Notes: generated by a model from the letters alone, not told the origin. Positions 11,620 through 23,403 are shown, counted from the first letter of the stretch. The stretch: DNA of 64,000 bases from Halocaridina rubra (GCA_037179515.1 JAXCGZ010011583.1:31198-95197); one strand, 5' to 3'. Translations and numbers: made by a program.

Positions 11620-12524
11620 TTTTGAAGGTAGGCGACTTTCAAGCGGTCAATGGATATCCAATCCTCAGTGCCACGGATGTTGAGGAGGAATGCCTTTGAA
11701 CATCGTCGTATGACTCTATACGGTCTAATTAGGTGTTAGAAGCGTCCGATGACTTCCGTTCTGATGAAGACTTGGGTGGCTGTGTTGAGGTCTCGTGGAA
11801 TGAAAATTTTTCTGTCATTCTGGTATGTTTGTTTTACAGGTGTGTATTTTCCAACAATCTGGCGGAGACAATCAAGATCTTCATGGTGATTGTTGTTTGG
11901 GAAAAACTCCGCAGGTACCACCAAGGGGTCGCCATATATCATCTCAGCTGAGGATACGTTAAGACCTTCTTTGGGAGTAGTTCGGAGTCCAAGGAGTACC
12001 CAAGGTAGTCGATGTGTCCAAGAATTGCTTGTGCAGCGGGTGACGAGGGCTGCCTTTAGTGTTCTGTGCATGCGTTCAACCATGCCGTTGAGTTCTGGAT
12101 TATAGGACGTTGTGTGATGGTTTGTGGAGCCAAGGAGCTGTCTGAGAGAGTTCCAAAGTTGGGATGTAAATGTGAAACCCCTATCAGATGTAATATGTTC
12201 GGGGATGCCAAATCTTGAGATCCAGGCAGATAGGAAGGCAGAAGCACAGGAGGAGGCAGTGGCCTCTTTCATGGCCACTGCCTTGGGCCATTGGGTTGAG
12301 CGGTCCACTACTGTGAATATGTATTTGTTGTTTTCTGATGGAGGAAGAGGTCCCACAATGTCAACATGGACATGGGAAAAACGTTTTTGTGGCTGAGGAA
12401 AAGTACCAATTCCAGATTCAGTATGTCGGTGAATTTTAGAAGTTTGACTTGACAAGCAGGAGTGGGACCAAGATTTAGCGTCTTTTGCTATGCCGTGCCA
12501 TATGAATTTTTTCTTGAGGTACAT
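11620..12524 (-). pseudogene. Gypsy integrase, nearly intact
   Basis: Integrase inserts the cDNA into chromosomal DNA. The 262-codon frame (11736-12524) contains the end of the zinc-binding region (HSCLSSQTSKIHRHT, with the second Cys of the CxxC changed to Ser), then the catalytic core: Asp55 in HVDIVGPL, Asp114 in ITSDRGF and Glu150 in NGMVERMH, with exactly 35 residues between the last two. After a frameshift near 11735 the C-terminus continues as IRPYRVIRRCSKAFLL and SIDRLKVAYL, the usual Gypsy tail. The first part of the zinc finger is lost at the gag junction. Confidence 0.88.
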
Positions 12525-13176
12525 AGCAGTTGATTGGCCGGAGGGATGAGAATGTGATTGATACTGATAATGTTAGGAGGTGTGCTGGCATATATTGGTG
12601 GACGACTAGCTGCATTGTGTGCATCGAGAAGGCTGTCTGCACGGGCTGCCAGAGCTGCATCATCGAAAGTTGAAATATCTGTGATTGCAGCAAGGACAGA
12701 TTCAGGAAGATGCTGTAACCAAAGGGCGAGGAGTACATCTATTGTCTGACTGGTACCCGAACTGTCGGGAGGAAGACGGGCAAAAGCTCTCATCTCAGCA
12801 AGTGCGTCAGAAGGGTGCTGATCAGCTAGTGCCTGTTTTGAAAGGTCAAATATCATTTTAACTCTTTTCTCTGGAGATGGATGAATTTCTTCAAGAGGAA
12901 TGTTTTCAAGTCCTGGTATGCGATGGCGTTGTCACCCTGGGATTCCAACCAGTCTGATATATGGGGAAAGAGTGTGTCAGGAATGGATGATAAAACATGA
13001 TCAGCTTGTGTTCCGGAATTTGTGATCCTCTTTAAACGAAATTGTATTTCTGCCCGTCGAAACCAGATGTGGGCGTCGATGGTGGAGAAAGTCGGGAGTT
13101 TGAAGGTAGCAATAAGGTCTGTTACCACTGTAGAAAGTTTAATGTTTGTCATGGCGTGGATGAGAGATAGAAACAC
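12525..13176 (-). pseudogene. Gypsy gag
   Basis: Two overlapping frames (12853-13176 and 12488-12856) that need one frameshift near 12855. The first has FSTIDAHIWFRRAEIQF and HVLSSIPDTLFPHISD, the second HPSDALAEMRAFARLPPD and WLQHLPESVLAAI; these are the capsid features of arthropod Gypsy gag proteins. The zinc knuckle and everything up to the integrase finger are missing. Confidence 0.85.
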
Positions 13177-13190
13177 TCCTGGATCAACAA

Positions 13191-13487
13191 AGTAACGACT
13201 GTAGTTACTTCACTACTTCAAACGGAAAGCAAGAGTTATTTTACTTAATATATAGAAAAGGATGTTCACCAATACAAGCACATTATTGAACTGATTTAAT
13301 TATCAAATTCAGGGTTATTTATATGTACAGCTATTTCAGTGGGAGGAGTTACAAACAACCCAAGAGTAATTATTGACCCATTAAATACAATTTTAAAATA
13401 ACTTAATAACTACTAAATGATTACCTATTTACAATAATTACATATTTTGATAAAAAAAATATTATTTATAATTTGTACGTTTGTACA
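13191..13487 (-). repeat. Gypsy 5' LTR
   Basis: In element sense TGTACAAACG to GTCGTTACT; the terminal A of the other LTR is changed. The gag frame starts about 15 bp inside the element, leaving little room for a leader; a primer-binding site could not be assigned with confidence. Confidence 0.88.
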
Positions 13488-13900
13488 GCATATCAGAGAG
13501 ATGGCAACAATATTAAATATAGCCCAAAGAAAGATACCCAAACCTCCCAGAAGAGATAAGACCCAGTTCTTTAAAAAGAGCATTGGTAGTTATGGTGCTC
13601 TTGCAAAAAGAGTAAATAATAAATAAAAATGTGTATTCTGTGGTTGGCAAGGTCATAAGTCTGATGAGTGTAATAAAGTAGTTTGCATAAATGCGCGCAG
13701 AGGCGAATTGAGAGACAGTAACAAATGTTACACTTAATTAAACTGTAACAAGTGTAAGAAAAATGTCCATCATGCAGCGTTGTGTTACAAACAAGAATCA
13801 AAGTTTCCTAAAAAGATTGGAGAACATATATTTCTGAATGAACAGTCAGGATATAGTTCAAAATTAATAGATGAGTAAAGCAATGAGCAAGAACATTCTG
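13488..13900 (+). pseudogene. D1 gag 3' part with cysteine knuckles
   Basis: Continues gag after the Gypsy insertion. Contains a knuckle reading CVFCGWQGHKSDECNK (13630-13680) and a second with CNKCKKNVHHAALCYK (13743-13790). BEL/Pao gag proteins usually carry such paired CCHC-like fingers that bind RNA. Stops at 13623 and around 13736 break the frame. Confidence 0.78.
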
Positions 13901-13959
13901 CCTAAGAAAAGGACAAGAAACATGTTGGTGTGATAACTATGAATGCAGTATAAAGGCAA

Positions 13960-15370
13960 ATGATGAAGCCAAGTTACCCTCATATGCTCTGCCTACTGCA
14001 AGTGAAAAAATAAGTAGCTCAGAGGGAAGCCTTTGGGTATTCACTAGGCTGTTCTTTGATACAGCTCCCCAGTTTTCCTTTATTACTACGCAATTAGCTG
14101 AAAGGTTTAAATTAACCCCAGTGCAAGAAAAGACTCTTGGTATTGATGCATTTCTTTTTGAAATGAGGAAAAGAAGTTTTCCGGTTGTAAATGTAGCTAT
14201 TAAATTGGGAAAAAGAAGAGCAAGACTTAAATTACTCAAAGTTGATGATATGGTAATTAGCATCCACACTCCAAGAATAGCAAAAGATGCAAATGTGTTA
14301 AAGTCTAATGGTCACAAGTTGGCTGATGAAGATATTGATAGTGATGTAGTGAGAACAGTGGCATTGTTATTGGTGCCTTGCATTTTAGTCAGTTTATTAG
14401 TGGTATTAACAAGTGGGATGTGTATAATTTGAAGGAAGCACTGGGTGGTGTCATGTTTTATGGCCATATTCCTTGTGATACTCAACATGAACCCAATAAT
14501 GTGCAAAATCAAATTGTTATGCGAGTAGGAACACAGATATTGCCTGCTTCTATTCAAGAGTTGATTGAAGAGGCCATAGAGCCCATTGATAAGTTGTTGA
14601 TTGAAGAGGCCATAGAACCTGTTAATTAGTTGTTGAGTGATGAGGCCTAAGAGCAAGTTAATAAACTGTGGGAGCCAGATAGAATTGGAGCAAATTAGCA
14701 AGAAGTGAGTTACAAAGATAAAACTACACTTGGAAGGTTTGCAGATTCTGCTCACTGGAAGCCTATCCACACTCCTCTTCCACACAAGAGTTAGAGAGCC
14801 TTTGGACAAATGAAGTCTCTGGTAGAACAGTTGAAAGAGATATAGGATAATTTTCAAGTAGATAATATGTTGGATGCTTGTAGCAGTGAAGGGAAAGAGT
14901 TTGATTAATACAATACTGCAGAGGTAGAGTTGGCAAAGGCCAGAAATATCACTGCAAGCATGGACCTCCAACAGTGCAAGACTTCAAAGGGTACTGAATC
15001 AGTGCTTTTTTGAAAAATCTACATCCACTAAAGAATCAGACTTTAGATTAACTTGGAATGTTAATACCGAAAAGTTGTCTTTGAAAGGTTAGAAGGTTAT
15101 TGAAGAAGTGTTGACAAAACAAAAACCTCTGTCACAGGTGAGTATAGTTCTAATAGGTCTAATATCACCCTTACAAAGAAGAGGAATTCTTATTCAGAGA
15201 GACTGGTCTGAAAAGCTCTAATGGGAAGATCCTGCTATCAGAAGTATACATTGAGGAATCATAAAATTATGAAAGATCTGAACATCAAGCTGCCCAAAAT
15301 GTTGAAGAATTGTGGACACACTTAAGAAAGGATGATACATTGTAGCCCTTATGGGGAGACCCTCCCTTTT
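13960..15370 (+). pseudogene. D1 protease, linker and RT remnant
   Basis: The retropepsin reads FFDTAPQFSFITTQLAE (the usual DTG altered to DTA), then FPVVNVAIKLGKRRA and ISIHTPRIAKDANVLK. After a frameshift come three 12-residue repeats, the LWEPDRIG segment and HWKPIHTPLPHKS, which sits upstream of RT in this family. Then the sequence jumps straight to VDNMLDACSSE, i.e. to just after the RT catalytic motif, skipping the palm. A connection segment (LISPLQRRGILIQRDW) follows, then the purine tract. RNase H and integrase are gone. Confidence 0.78.
14553..14670 (+). repeat. Three tandem 36-39 bp coding repeats in D1
   Basis: Each encodes a variant of LIEEAIEPIDKL. D2 also has three (29166-29283), whereas D3 and D4 have one. 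A marker separating the plus-strand from the minus-strand D copies. Confidence 0.8.
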
Positions 15371-15394
15371 TTTCTTTTCTGGAGGGGCTTAGGA

Positions 15395-16170
15395 TGTCTT
15401 GAATATATTTCATGACAGTTTATTTCTAAGTACCTATGTAAGTGTTGCTTTGCATGAAAGTTTCGTTTATTGTAGCTTAATTGAGTGTATGTATATCTAT
15501 GGAAATATTATGTATACCTATTCAATTATATTAAATTTACACATATATTAGTATGTACAATGTGTAGTTCATTTTTTGGACTAGCTGTAGAAGAAAGAGA
15601 GAAATCTGAGACACCAAAATTTAAACCACAAATATGTCCCCCCCCCCCTTGGGAGAACGCTTATTCCTTCGCCTGTGGACACAAAGACGTTATAAGTAAT
15701 TGTTTCCACTTCCTTAAAAAAAATCTATTTCTTCTTGTGAGATGCTAAGAGACACTCATGTTTACGATGTGTGAAATCGGTTGTAGTTGAGATTTATGAA
15801 ATACATTTGATACCGTGATCATTGACGGTGCATATGCATTTAATAATGATAAATTAGTTATGTTCGTGAGACGCTACGAGACACTCCTGTTCAAGAACTA
15901 CTTTTTGTTGGACATCTGGGCTTCAAGATAGATGAGGATAGAATTAACTTATTTCTAACAATGTTTATAACTACGTGTGAGGGACAGAATGAGATGATTT
16001 TAGTAGGAATTTTGTTTTATTCAAATAACTGTATATGGGGACATGTACACATATGCAATCCCAGTGATATTGCGGTTGTTAAACATCACAATCTATATTT
16101 GGTCATGCATAAATCAAATATCAATAGAATTTGCAATTCATTTTAAATATCATAGCAAGTACTTAAGAAT
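15395..16170 (+). repeat. D1 3' LTR
   Basis: Starts TGTCTTGAATATATTT directly after a purine tract. Similar to 8791-9480 for about 650 bp, then different. Closer over its whole length to the D2 3' copy (29952-30243 plus 31930-32440). No gene; includes a C homopolymer at 15639-15648. Confidence 0.75.
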
Positions 16171-16179
16171 AAAATATAG

Positions 16180-16810
16180 TGTAACAATTGTTTGATGGCA
16201 CAAGAGCACTCAGCGATTATTAATTAAGTGAATAAGTACATATACATATACCTATACATGCATGCACATGTACCTATATATATTTATATATGCATGTACA
16301 TACTCATATATACATAGCTAATTAGATGAGCAATAGAAATGCCACTGGAGCTTCATAATCATCATATCTAGGAGAGAGAGAGAGTGAGAGTGTGCTGTAT
16401 TGTTTTTAGCAAATGAAGTTATTAGTCCTTTCCACCGATATGCATGCATACATGCATACACATACAAATCATGGGCATCTGAGGGTGACACAACAAAGGG
16501 AAAGAACAGGCTGAATAAACAGTTCAAGCTTTGAGAACTCAGAAACAGGACAGTACTAGGCCCCGAGAGTACAAAGGTGAGAGTAAAATTATAAAAAAGG
16601 GAGAAGAAAAGAAAGAAAAAATATGCATGTGCATGCAAACAATTGCATATACATACACAGATACACCACACATACTTGCATACACACATAAGCACTGCAC
16701 CATCTTATGGAAAAGAAATCTAAAAGGAAAAGAAAAGGAAAGACTGAAAACTCCTCCCCCTCTCTTCCCTTCAAAACATATAAATGAGAGAGGTTTACCT
16801 CAGCTTAATC
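16180..16810 (+). repeat. Repeat C, uninterrupted copy
   Basis: The only copy without a CR1 insertion, so it shows the empty site near 16680 (CATACTTGCATACACACATA). Contains CA/TG-rich dinucleotide stretches, a GAGAGAGA tract at 16373 and a purine-rich block at 16700-16745. No coding potential visible. Confidence 0.75.
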
Positions 16811-16997
<187 letters not shown>

Positions 16998-17990
16998 GGG
17001 TTGCAGAAGTGCACACAAAGTTCAAAGTAACTCAGACCAAGAGATCTGAAATCCTTAAGCTTTGTACACTCTGTAATGTAGTGTAATAAAGTGCTGCCCC
17101 CTTCACACTCACATAAATGGCATTTTGAGTGTTTTGGTGTTCTCTGCCAGTTTTCTCGCAATTCACCTCCAATATATTTCTATAACCAAGTCTTATACGG
17201 GTACCAACTCTATCACAGTCACCTGTAAGCATTTTACCCATGCTGTATTTGTGTCTCAGCCTTCTAAAGTTTTCGTAATGTTGGGTCGAACAGCTGCTTA
17301 CATGTCGTGTGAGCGTAGAAAGTTCTTGCTCTTCCATTATCTCATTCTACAACATTGCTTTAAACTGACACAGTGTGGTTATAGATTCAGTCACTGAACT
17401 CTCAGTTGCCATTTTTGCAAGCCTGTCAGCCTTTTCAGTACCTACTATCCCAACATGGGAGGGTGCCCATGAAAACTTAACTTGAAGTTTAAATTTTGTG
17501 CACTTAATAAGAGCCTCTCGAATTGCAATCATGTGAGTTTTGTAGGAGCTTATTAGTTAGCTCAGTGACAGAACCACACTCTGTGAGTCACACCACATGT
17601 TAGCATTTTTCTAGCACTGAGAACATGTTCAGTAGCAAGTTTTAGTGAAACAGTTTAATAGTAGGTGATTGATGACCACTTTGGCATACTCAGTGCTTTG
17701 TCAAATATTAGCTGCCCTTCAAAATTTTCATAAACTATAATGCTGCACCCAGACCCTCCTGTACAGTGTATGTGAGACCTATCAGTGTAAATGCAGAGTT
17801 TTTCATTGCTATTTGGGAAACTAGTTCCAATAAAAACTTTAATTTCTTCTCATTTTTTTTTTATAATTGGGGTGACATTTGGACCAGATGAAAATATTGG
17901 AAAGATAATTTCTGGCCCAATCTTCATGCAAGGGTTTATTAACATTGCAGGACTACTCTCAGTAAATAGTGTTACATTATGATTTTTCTG
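16998..17990 (-). pseudogene. LINE B fragment: RNase H and C-terminus
   Basis: Same extent as 3979-4977. The 17347-17532 frame reads KFSWAPSHVGIVGTEKADRL, the last conserved RNase H block (H and D present), and the terminal part gives CHLCECEGGSTLLHYITEC. RNase H in such elements removes RNA from the RNA/DNA hybrid. Truncated at the same base as the other copy where D begins. Confidence 0.82.
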
Positions 17991-18555
17991 TAGTTTTATC
18001 TTTATAAATCACTTCTTGTTTATTTACTCCAATACTCTCTGGCTCCCACATCTTATTAACAGCCTCTATGGGCTCCTTAATCAAATCTTGTGTAGAAGTA
18101 TTCAATAACTGTGTTCCTACTTGCATGACAATTTGATTTTGCACAGTACTGTGTTCATGCTGAACATCATGAGGAATGAGACCATACAACATGACACCAT
18201 CACGTGTTTCCATCAAATTATAATATATCACTTTTTAATACCACTATCAAAGTGATAGAAAGTAAGGCATCAATAACAATGCCAATGTTCTCAAGTACAT
18301 TGCTATCATTATCTTCATCAGCCAACTTGTGACCCTTATATTTTAGCACATTTGCAGACTTTGCTTTTCCTGGGGTATGGATGCTAATTAGCATATCTAC
18401 AACTAAGAGTAATTTAACTCTGACTCTTCTTTGGCTAAATTTAATAAGTATATTTACAACAGGAAAAATTCCATTCTCTGATTGAAAACGAAGTGCATCA
18501 ATACCAATAGCCATTTCATCAAGTAGGCTCAATTTAAGCATTTCAGCTAATTCCC
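17991..18555 (-). pseudogene. D4 protease/linker fragment
   Basis: Homologous to D3. Minus-strand residues ARELAEMLKLSLLDEMA, FPVVNILIKFSQ, ISIHTPGKAK and HKLADEDND, then a single IKEPIEAVNKMW repeat unit. It ends abruptly at 18555, where an RTE fragment is joined in frame; gag and leader of D4 are missing and the start of its LTR reappears at 23126. Confidence 0.78.
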
Positions 18556-19848
18556 TGGCTATATCTATTTCCATCACCCTCCTCCCAACATACTGTTCAT
18601 CCCTTCTAACCACATGACCATACCATCTTAGTCTACTTTCTTGTATCTTATCTGATATTTCTCTAACTTTTGAGGTACCTCTAATTACCACATTTCTAAT
18701 CTTATCGCTTCTTATCACCCCACACATCCATCTCAACATCCTCATCTCTGCCACATCCAGTTTTTTCTCTTGTGTCTTCTTTATTGCCTATGTCTCTGCT
18801 CCATACATCATCGCAGGTCTCAAAACTATCTTATGCACCTTACCCCTCAACTTAATCCCTATTCACCTGTCGCACAACACCCCAGACACTTTCTTCCAGT
18901 TCTTCCATCCCGCTTGTATTCTGTGGGTTATTTCTGACTCTAGGTCACCATCCTCTGCTACTGTTGATCCCAAATACTTGAACTTTTCAACTCTTTTCAA
19001 CACCTTCCCCTGCAAATTGACTTCCCCATCCTCATCATCTCTAAACCTTAAATATTCTGTCTTCTTCCTGCTGATTTTCAGGCCTCTATCCTCCATCACT
19101 CCTCAAGCTTCTCCTCCACTACCTCTCGTCTGTTGCTACACAGAACAATGTCATCTGCAAAGAGCATACACCATTGAGACTGATATCTAATACCCTGGGT
19201 TACTACATCCAAGACCAGATCAAATAGATATGGACTCAAAGCAGACCCTTGATGCAGACCAACATTTACTGAGAGACTTTTCGTCAAGCCCACACTGCTC
19301 TTAACATTTGCCTCTGCCCTCTCACACATATCTTGGATGATTCTTACATATTTCTCGGGGACTCCTCTTGGCGTGGTACTAGATCATATGCCTTTTCCAG
19401 AACAATAAATACCATATGCAGTCCTTTCTGTTTCTCCCTATGCTTTTCCATCATTTGTCTCAAGGCAAATATGGCATCCACTGTCCCTCTTCCAGGCATG
19501 AAGCCAAACTGTTCATCCCCAATTGTCGTTACCTCTCTATGATCTTCTCCCATATCTTCATAGTATGACTAACAACTTTATACCTCTATAGTTTCCACAC
19601 TCCTGAATGTTTCCCTTCCCTTTATAGATTGGGATGCTTAAGCTTCCTCTCCATTCCTCTGGCATCTTTTCCTGACTAAAGATCTTTTGCATTAAGTCCC
19701 ACAAGATATCTATGCCTTCCTCTCCAAGACTCTTCCATACCTCCAATGGCATCCTATCAAGTCCTGCTGCCATTCCATTTTTAATTTTCCTTACTGCCCG
19801 CTCTACCTCTCTTCTAGCCTTTGGGAAGGCCCGATCACACCATGGCAC
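18556..19848 (-). pseudogene. RTE-like LINE F, reverse transcriptase fragment
   Basis: Minus-strand pieces in order: AVRKIKNGMAAGLDRMPLEVW (RT fingers), GNYRGIKLL, GDEQFGFMPGRGTVDAIFAL, KAYDLVPR, GLHQGSALSPYLFDL, LFADDIVLCS, LKISRKKTEYLRF, FKYLGSTV and RLRWYGHVVRR. These are RTE-type motifs, with the FADD catalytic box intact. Several frameshifts and stops. No endonuclease and no 3' UTR: the copy is cut at both ends, at 19848 against E1 and at 18556 against D4, so the right and left borders look like rearrangement joints rather than a standard LINE insertion. Confidence 0.85.
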
Positions 19849-20011
19849 GTACTCAAACCAGCGTTACCCATCCAACGGCAGGTACAGACATCAGGATCCA
19901 TGGACAATGATGAATTCCCAGCAGAATCACAGTCAAAACAAGTCATGGACTAACCTAAGAACAAACTACAACTATGACTATGATTACCACCCTAATGAAA
20001 CATGGTAAGAA

Positions 20012-20870
20012 TGTAACATTAGTACATGTGAATGCTCAGTCCCTGCTCGCTCATTTTGAGGAAATAATAATGCTAACAAAAGACTACAACATAGACATCC
20101 TCTGTGTAAGTGAAACTTGGCTTCCTCCTACATCTGAAAATATGTGAATATCCCAAAGTTTAAAATATTTCGCAATGACCATGGCCGAGGGGGTGGAGTC
20201 TGTATTTATGTTAGAAATTATCTTAGAGCATCAGAAATAACCACAGGTTTAGAAAAAACTGAAGAGATCGAAGATTTATGGATCACTGTTCAGTATCAGA
20301 AACTTCCATCTTTCATTGTAGGGTGTGTTTACCGTCACCCTAAAGCACCTACCAGTTCATTCAATCATCTGCTAGAAACATTCAGAAATATCTGTGTACG
20401 CCATAAACCCATATGCAAACTTGGTGACTTTAATGATGACTTGTTCTCAGCAGATAACAAAATGAAAAGGGTGATCAACACTGTGAAGTTAACACAAATA
20501 GTGGAAAAACCGACCCGCATAACCCCTAACTCTAGAACTCTTATAGATCTGATAATAATAAATAAAGTGGAAAGTATACCCTATTGGGACGTAGTTCCCT
20601 GCCCAATTGCAGACCACGAGCTGAACATTGCTATGCTAAACATAAACAAGCCCAAAAGGAAGTCTCTCTTCAAGACATTCTGGTGTCTAAAAAATTACTC
20701 CCCTGATATCTTTTGTGAAACATTAATCAACAACACAAATGTACTTAATAGAATTAAATACACAGATAACGTCGATTTGCAGGTTGAGATTCAAACAAAA
20801 GTCTTCCTTGAATGCTTAGATAGTTGTGCACCCATTGTAACAAGAAAAATAACCCGCCCCTCAGCCCCCT
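20012..20870 (+). pseudogene. E1 ORF2 endonuclease domain
   Basis: Opens with VHVNAQSLLAHFEE and ILCVSETWLPP, then a frameshift near 20142, then NDHGRGGGVCIYV, FIVGCVYRHP, KLGDFNDD, SRTLIDLI and ADHELN. These correspond to the conserved blocks of LINE AP-type endonucleases (the SDH block reads ADH). A TGA at 20871 interrupts the linker where the family likely has Trp. Confidence 0.82.
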
Positions 20871-20873
20871 GAC

Positions 20874-22823
20874 TAACTAATGACATCAAAGAGCCAATGC
20901 AAATCAGAAATCAAATGCAAAAAGCGCTAAAAATGAATAGATATAATATGACTCTCCGAGAACGTTATAAAACAGAAAAGAAACGTGTCAGATCTCTCAT
21001 CAGTGTAAGTAAAAAAGACTTTTACAAAAAACAATTTAATGACTAGACATGATACAGCAGCAACATGGAAAGTGATAAGAAGCATGATACCAAATGAAAA
21101 GAGTACCTCGGAAAGTTATGAAAATATTACGGAGTTGAAAGACAAAGCCGATAACTTTAATAACTATTTTGCTAACGTTGGCAAAAATACATATGAAAAA
21201 ACTCAAGAAAACATCAACTCAGTGAATATGGGTAATTGCTTAAATGACAATTCTTCCAATGAAAACACAAGAGAGTACTTCAAGCTAACTCCTATAGATT
21301 GTGCTACCCTAATTCTTACCATAAAGAGCCTAAGAAACTCTGGCTCTTATGGTTCAGATGGTATACCATTTCAGTTCATCAAAGATGCTCTACCCATGAT
21401 TGCATCCTATATTCTAACTATTATGAACACTTCCATTGTTACTAAAAAGTTTCCTGACTCTTGGAAATTATCACATGTAATACCTCTGGATAAAAAGGGG
21501 GACAGAGAAGATGTGACAAACTATCGTCCCATTTCCCTGCTACCCATTTTCTCTAAAATATTAGAAAAAATTGTTGCATGCCAACTTATGTCATATTTAG
21601 AATCAAATAGACTACTAACGATTAGCCAACATGGTTTCAGACCTAAACTCTCGACGGAAACTGCACTGCTTAAAGTTACGAATAGTATATATAATAATAT
21701 AGATATGAAAAAAATATCTATACTAATTTTGTTAGACTTATCAAAAGCCTTCGACAGTGTAAACCATGAAATTCTTTTAAGTAAATGTATTAACTTAAAT
21801 ATTGATCCAAGCTGGTTTAGCTAGTATCTATCTAATCGTAAACAGTCCATACGTCTTAACAACATTATCTCTGTGCCAAAGGATGTATCATTTGGTGTTC
21901 CACAGGGATCAATACTTGGTCCTATCCTCTTCTCCATTTACGTAAATGATCTATCTTCTTTCATTTCTGACTGTCTAGTCGTACAATATGCAAATGACAC
22001 TCAATTACTCCTTAGTGGTGATATTAATAACCTCCCAGAGCTAACTTTAAGAGCAGAAAACACTCTGTCAAAAATTAAAACCTATTTCCAAGAAATTGGG
22101 CTGTTAATTAACGAAAGTAAAACACAGTGCATATTTATTGGTTCAAGGTTCCACATAGCACAAATTCCAGAAAACACAACAATTAATTTTTGCGACAATA
22201 TTATCACACCTAGCAAAACAGTCAAAAACCTAGGAATTCACTTTGATAACCACATGTTGTTTGATTCCCACATAGATAAAGTATGCAAAAAGGTTACAGG
22301 AACATTAATGTACTTATCACGTATAAAAGACAATTTTGAGACTACCACTCGAATAACTGTTGTTGAATCTCTAGCCCTAAGTCACATTAATTACTGCACA
22401 ACTGTTTGGGGATCTACCACTAAGACTCAGATAAACAGAATACAGAAGCTTATTAATTTTGCAGCTCGAGTTGCCCTGGGAGGAATAAGAAAATATGACC
22501 ACATCACACCAGCTCTCAATAAACTTGGGTGGCTGCGGGCAGAAAATAAGGTCGCTTATGCTATTTATGTTTTTGTATTCAAAATTTTGGACCATCATTA
22601 TCCTAGCTGGCTATTTGATTTAAAAACAGTCAGGGATATAAGGGGAACCAACACAAGACAGAGCAGTGAGCTCTTTATTCACAGAACAAACACAGAAGCA
22701 GGTTCAAAGATGATCACTATCAAAGGGCCAACACTCTGGAATAATATTCCAGAGCATCTTAAAAATGCATCCTCCTTCACAGCTTTCAAAGGCAAATTAT
22801 ATAGTTTTCTTTTGGACAAATAG
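20874..22823 (+). pseudogene. E1 ORF2 reverse transcriptase
   Basis: Nearly colinear with the intact E2 frame. Motifs: TNYRPISLLP, QHGFRPKLSTE, LLDLSKAFDS, FGVPQGSILGP, then QYANDTQ at the catalytic site (21987-21998): the first catalytic Asp is Asn here, while E2 and E3 have YADD. A 2-bp loss near 21045 and a TAG at 21822 also break the frame. C-terminal DHITPALNKLGWL and SYHFKGKLY-like region matches L2-type elements. Confidence 0.88.
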
Positions 22824-23125
22824 TTGCTGCTCATTAAGAACTAATTATTCTCATTGTAAGGAAACAAATTTGGAAATGATGCCGATAATAACGATCCTGT
22901 ATCTAGTGGCATACTTACTACTTTATTATTAACATTATTGTTAACATTTTTATTACAGCATTATTATTTTCTATGAGAGCTACATTTAATTTAACTATAT
23001 GTCTAACCCTCTTATTTATAAGTTTAATTACATGTCTACTTATAAGTTACTATTAATGTTGAATAACCATTGTACAAAATGGAAATAAATGTTTTGATTT
23101 GATTTTGATTTGATTTGATACATAC

Positions 23126-23403
<278 letters not shown>

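Larger units (their letters stand above)
11258..13487 (-). mobile_element. Gypsy-type LTR retrotransposon reduced to gag and integrase
   Basis: Two LTRs of 294 and 297 bp flank a minus-strand interior. A 4-bp target duplication, GCAT, is present at 11254-11257 and 13488-13491; the empty site is visible in D2 near 28118-28150. Reading in its own sense: 5' LTR, gag, integrase, an AAGGGGGGAGCAT purine tract, 3' LTR. Protease, RT and RNase H are absent: gag runs directly into the HHCC part of integrase around 12525. A clean, likely fairly recent insertion in a dead host element. Confidence 0.9.
8791..16170 (+). mobile_element. Non-autonomous BEL/Pao element D1, carrying a Gypsy insertion
   Basis: Order: LTR (from TGTCTTGAAT at 8791), leader, gag, CCHC knuckles, protease, linker, a short remnant around the VDN of RT, the connection region, a GGAGGGGCTTAGGA purine tract, then the 3' LTR from 15395. 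The RT palm, RNase H and integrase are missing, so it could only have moved with help. D2 has the same deletion junction. A 2.23 kb Gypsy element splits gag at 11258-13487. Confidence 0.85.
19849..23125 (+). mobile_element. L2/CR1-group LINE copy E1
   Basis: Begins in what may be the end of ORF1 (NGRYRHQDPW region), continues through endonuclease and RT, and ends in a 3' UTR and a TTTGATTTGATT-type tail at 23093-23123. Nearly complete ORF2 but dead. It lies next to F and before the remnant of the D4 LTR. Confidence 0.85.

Noticed and set aside
12124..12396. Plus-strand frames over the Gypsy integrase
   Set aside because: Opposite strand to a clear DD35E integrase; no independent features.
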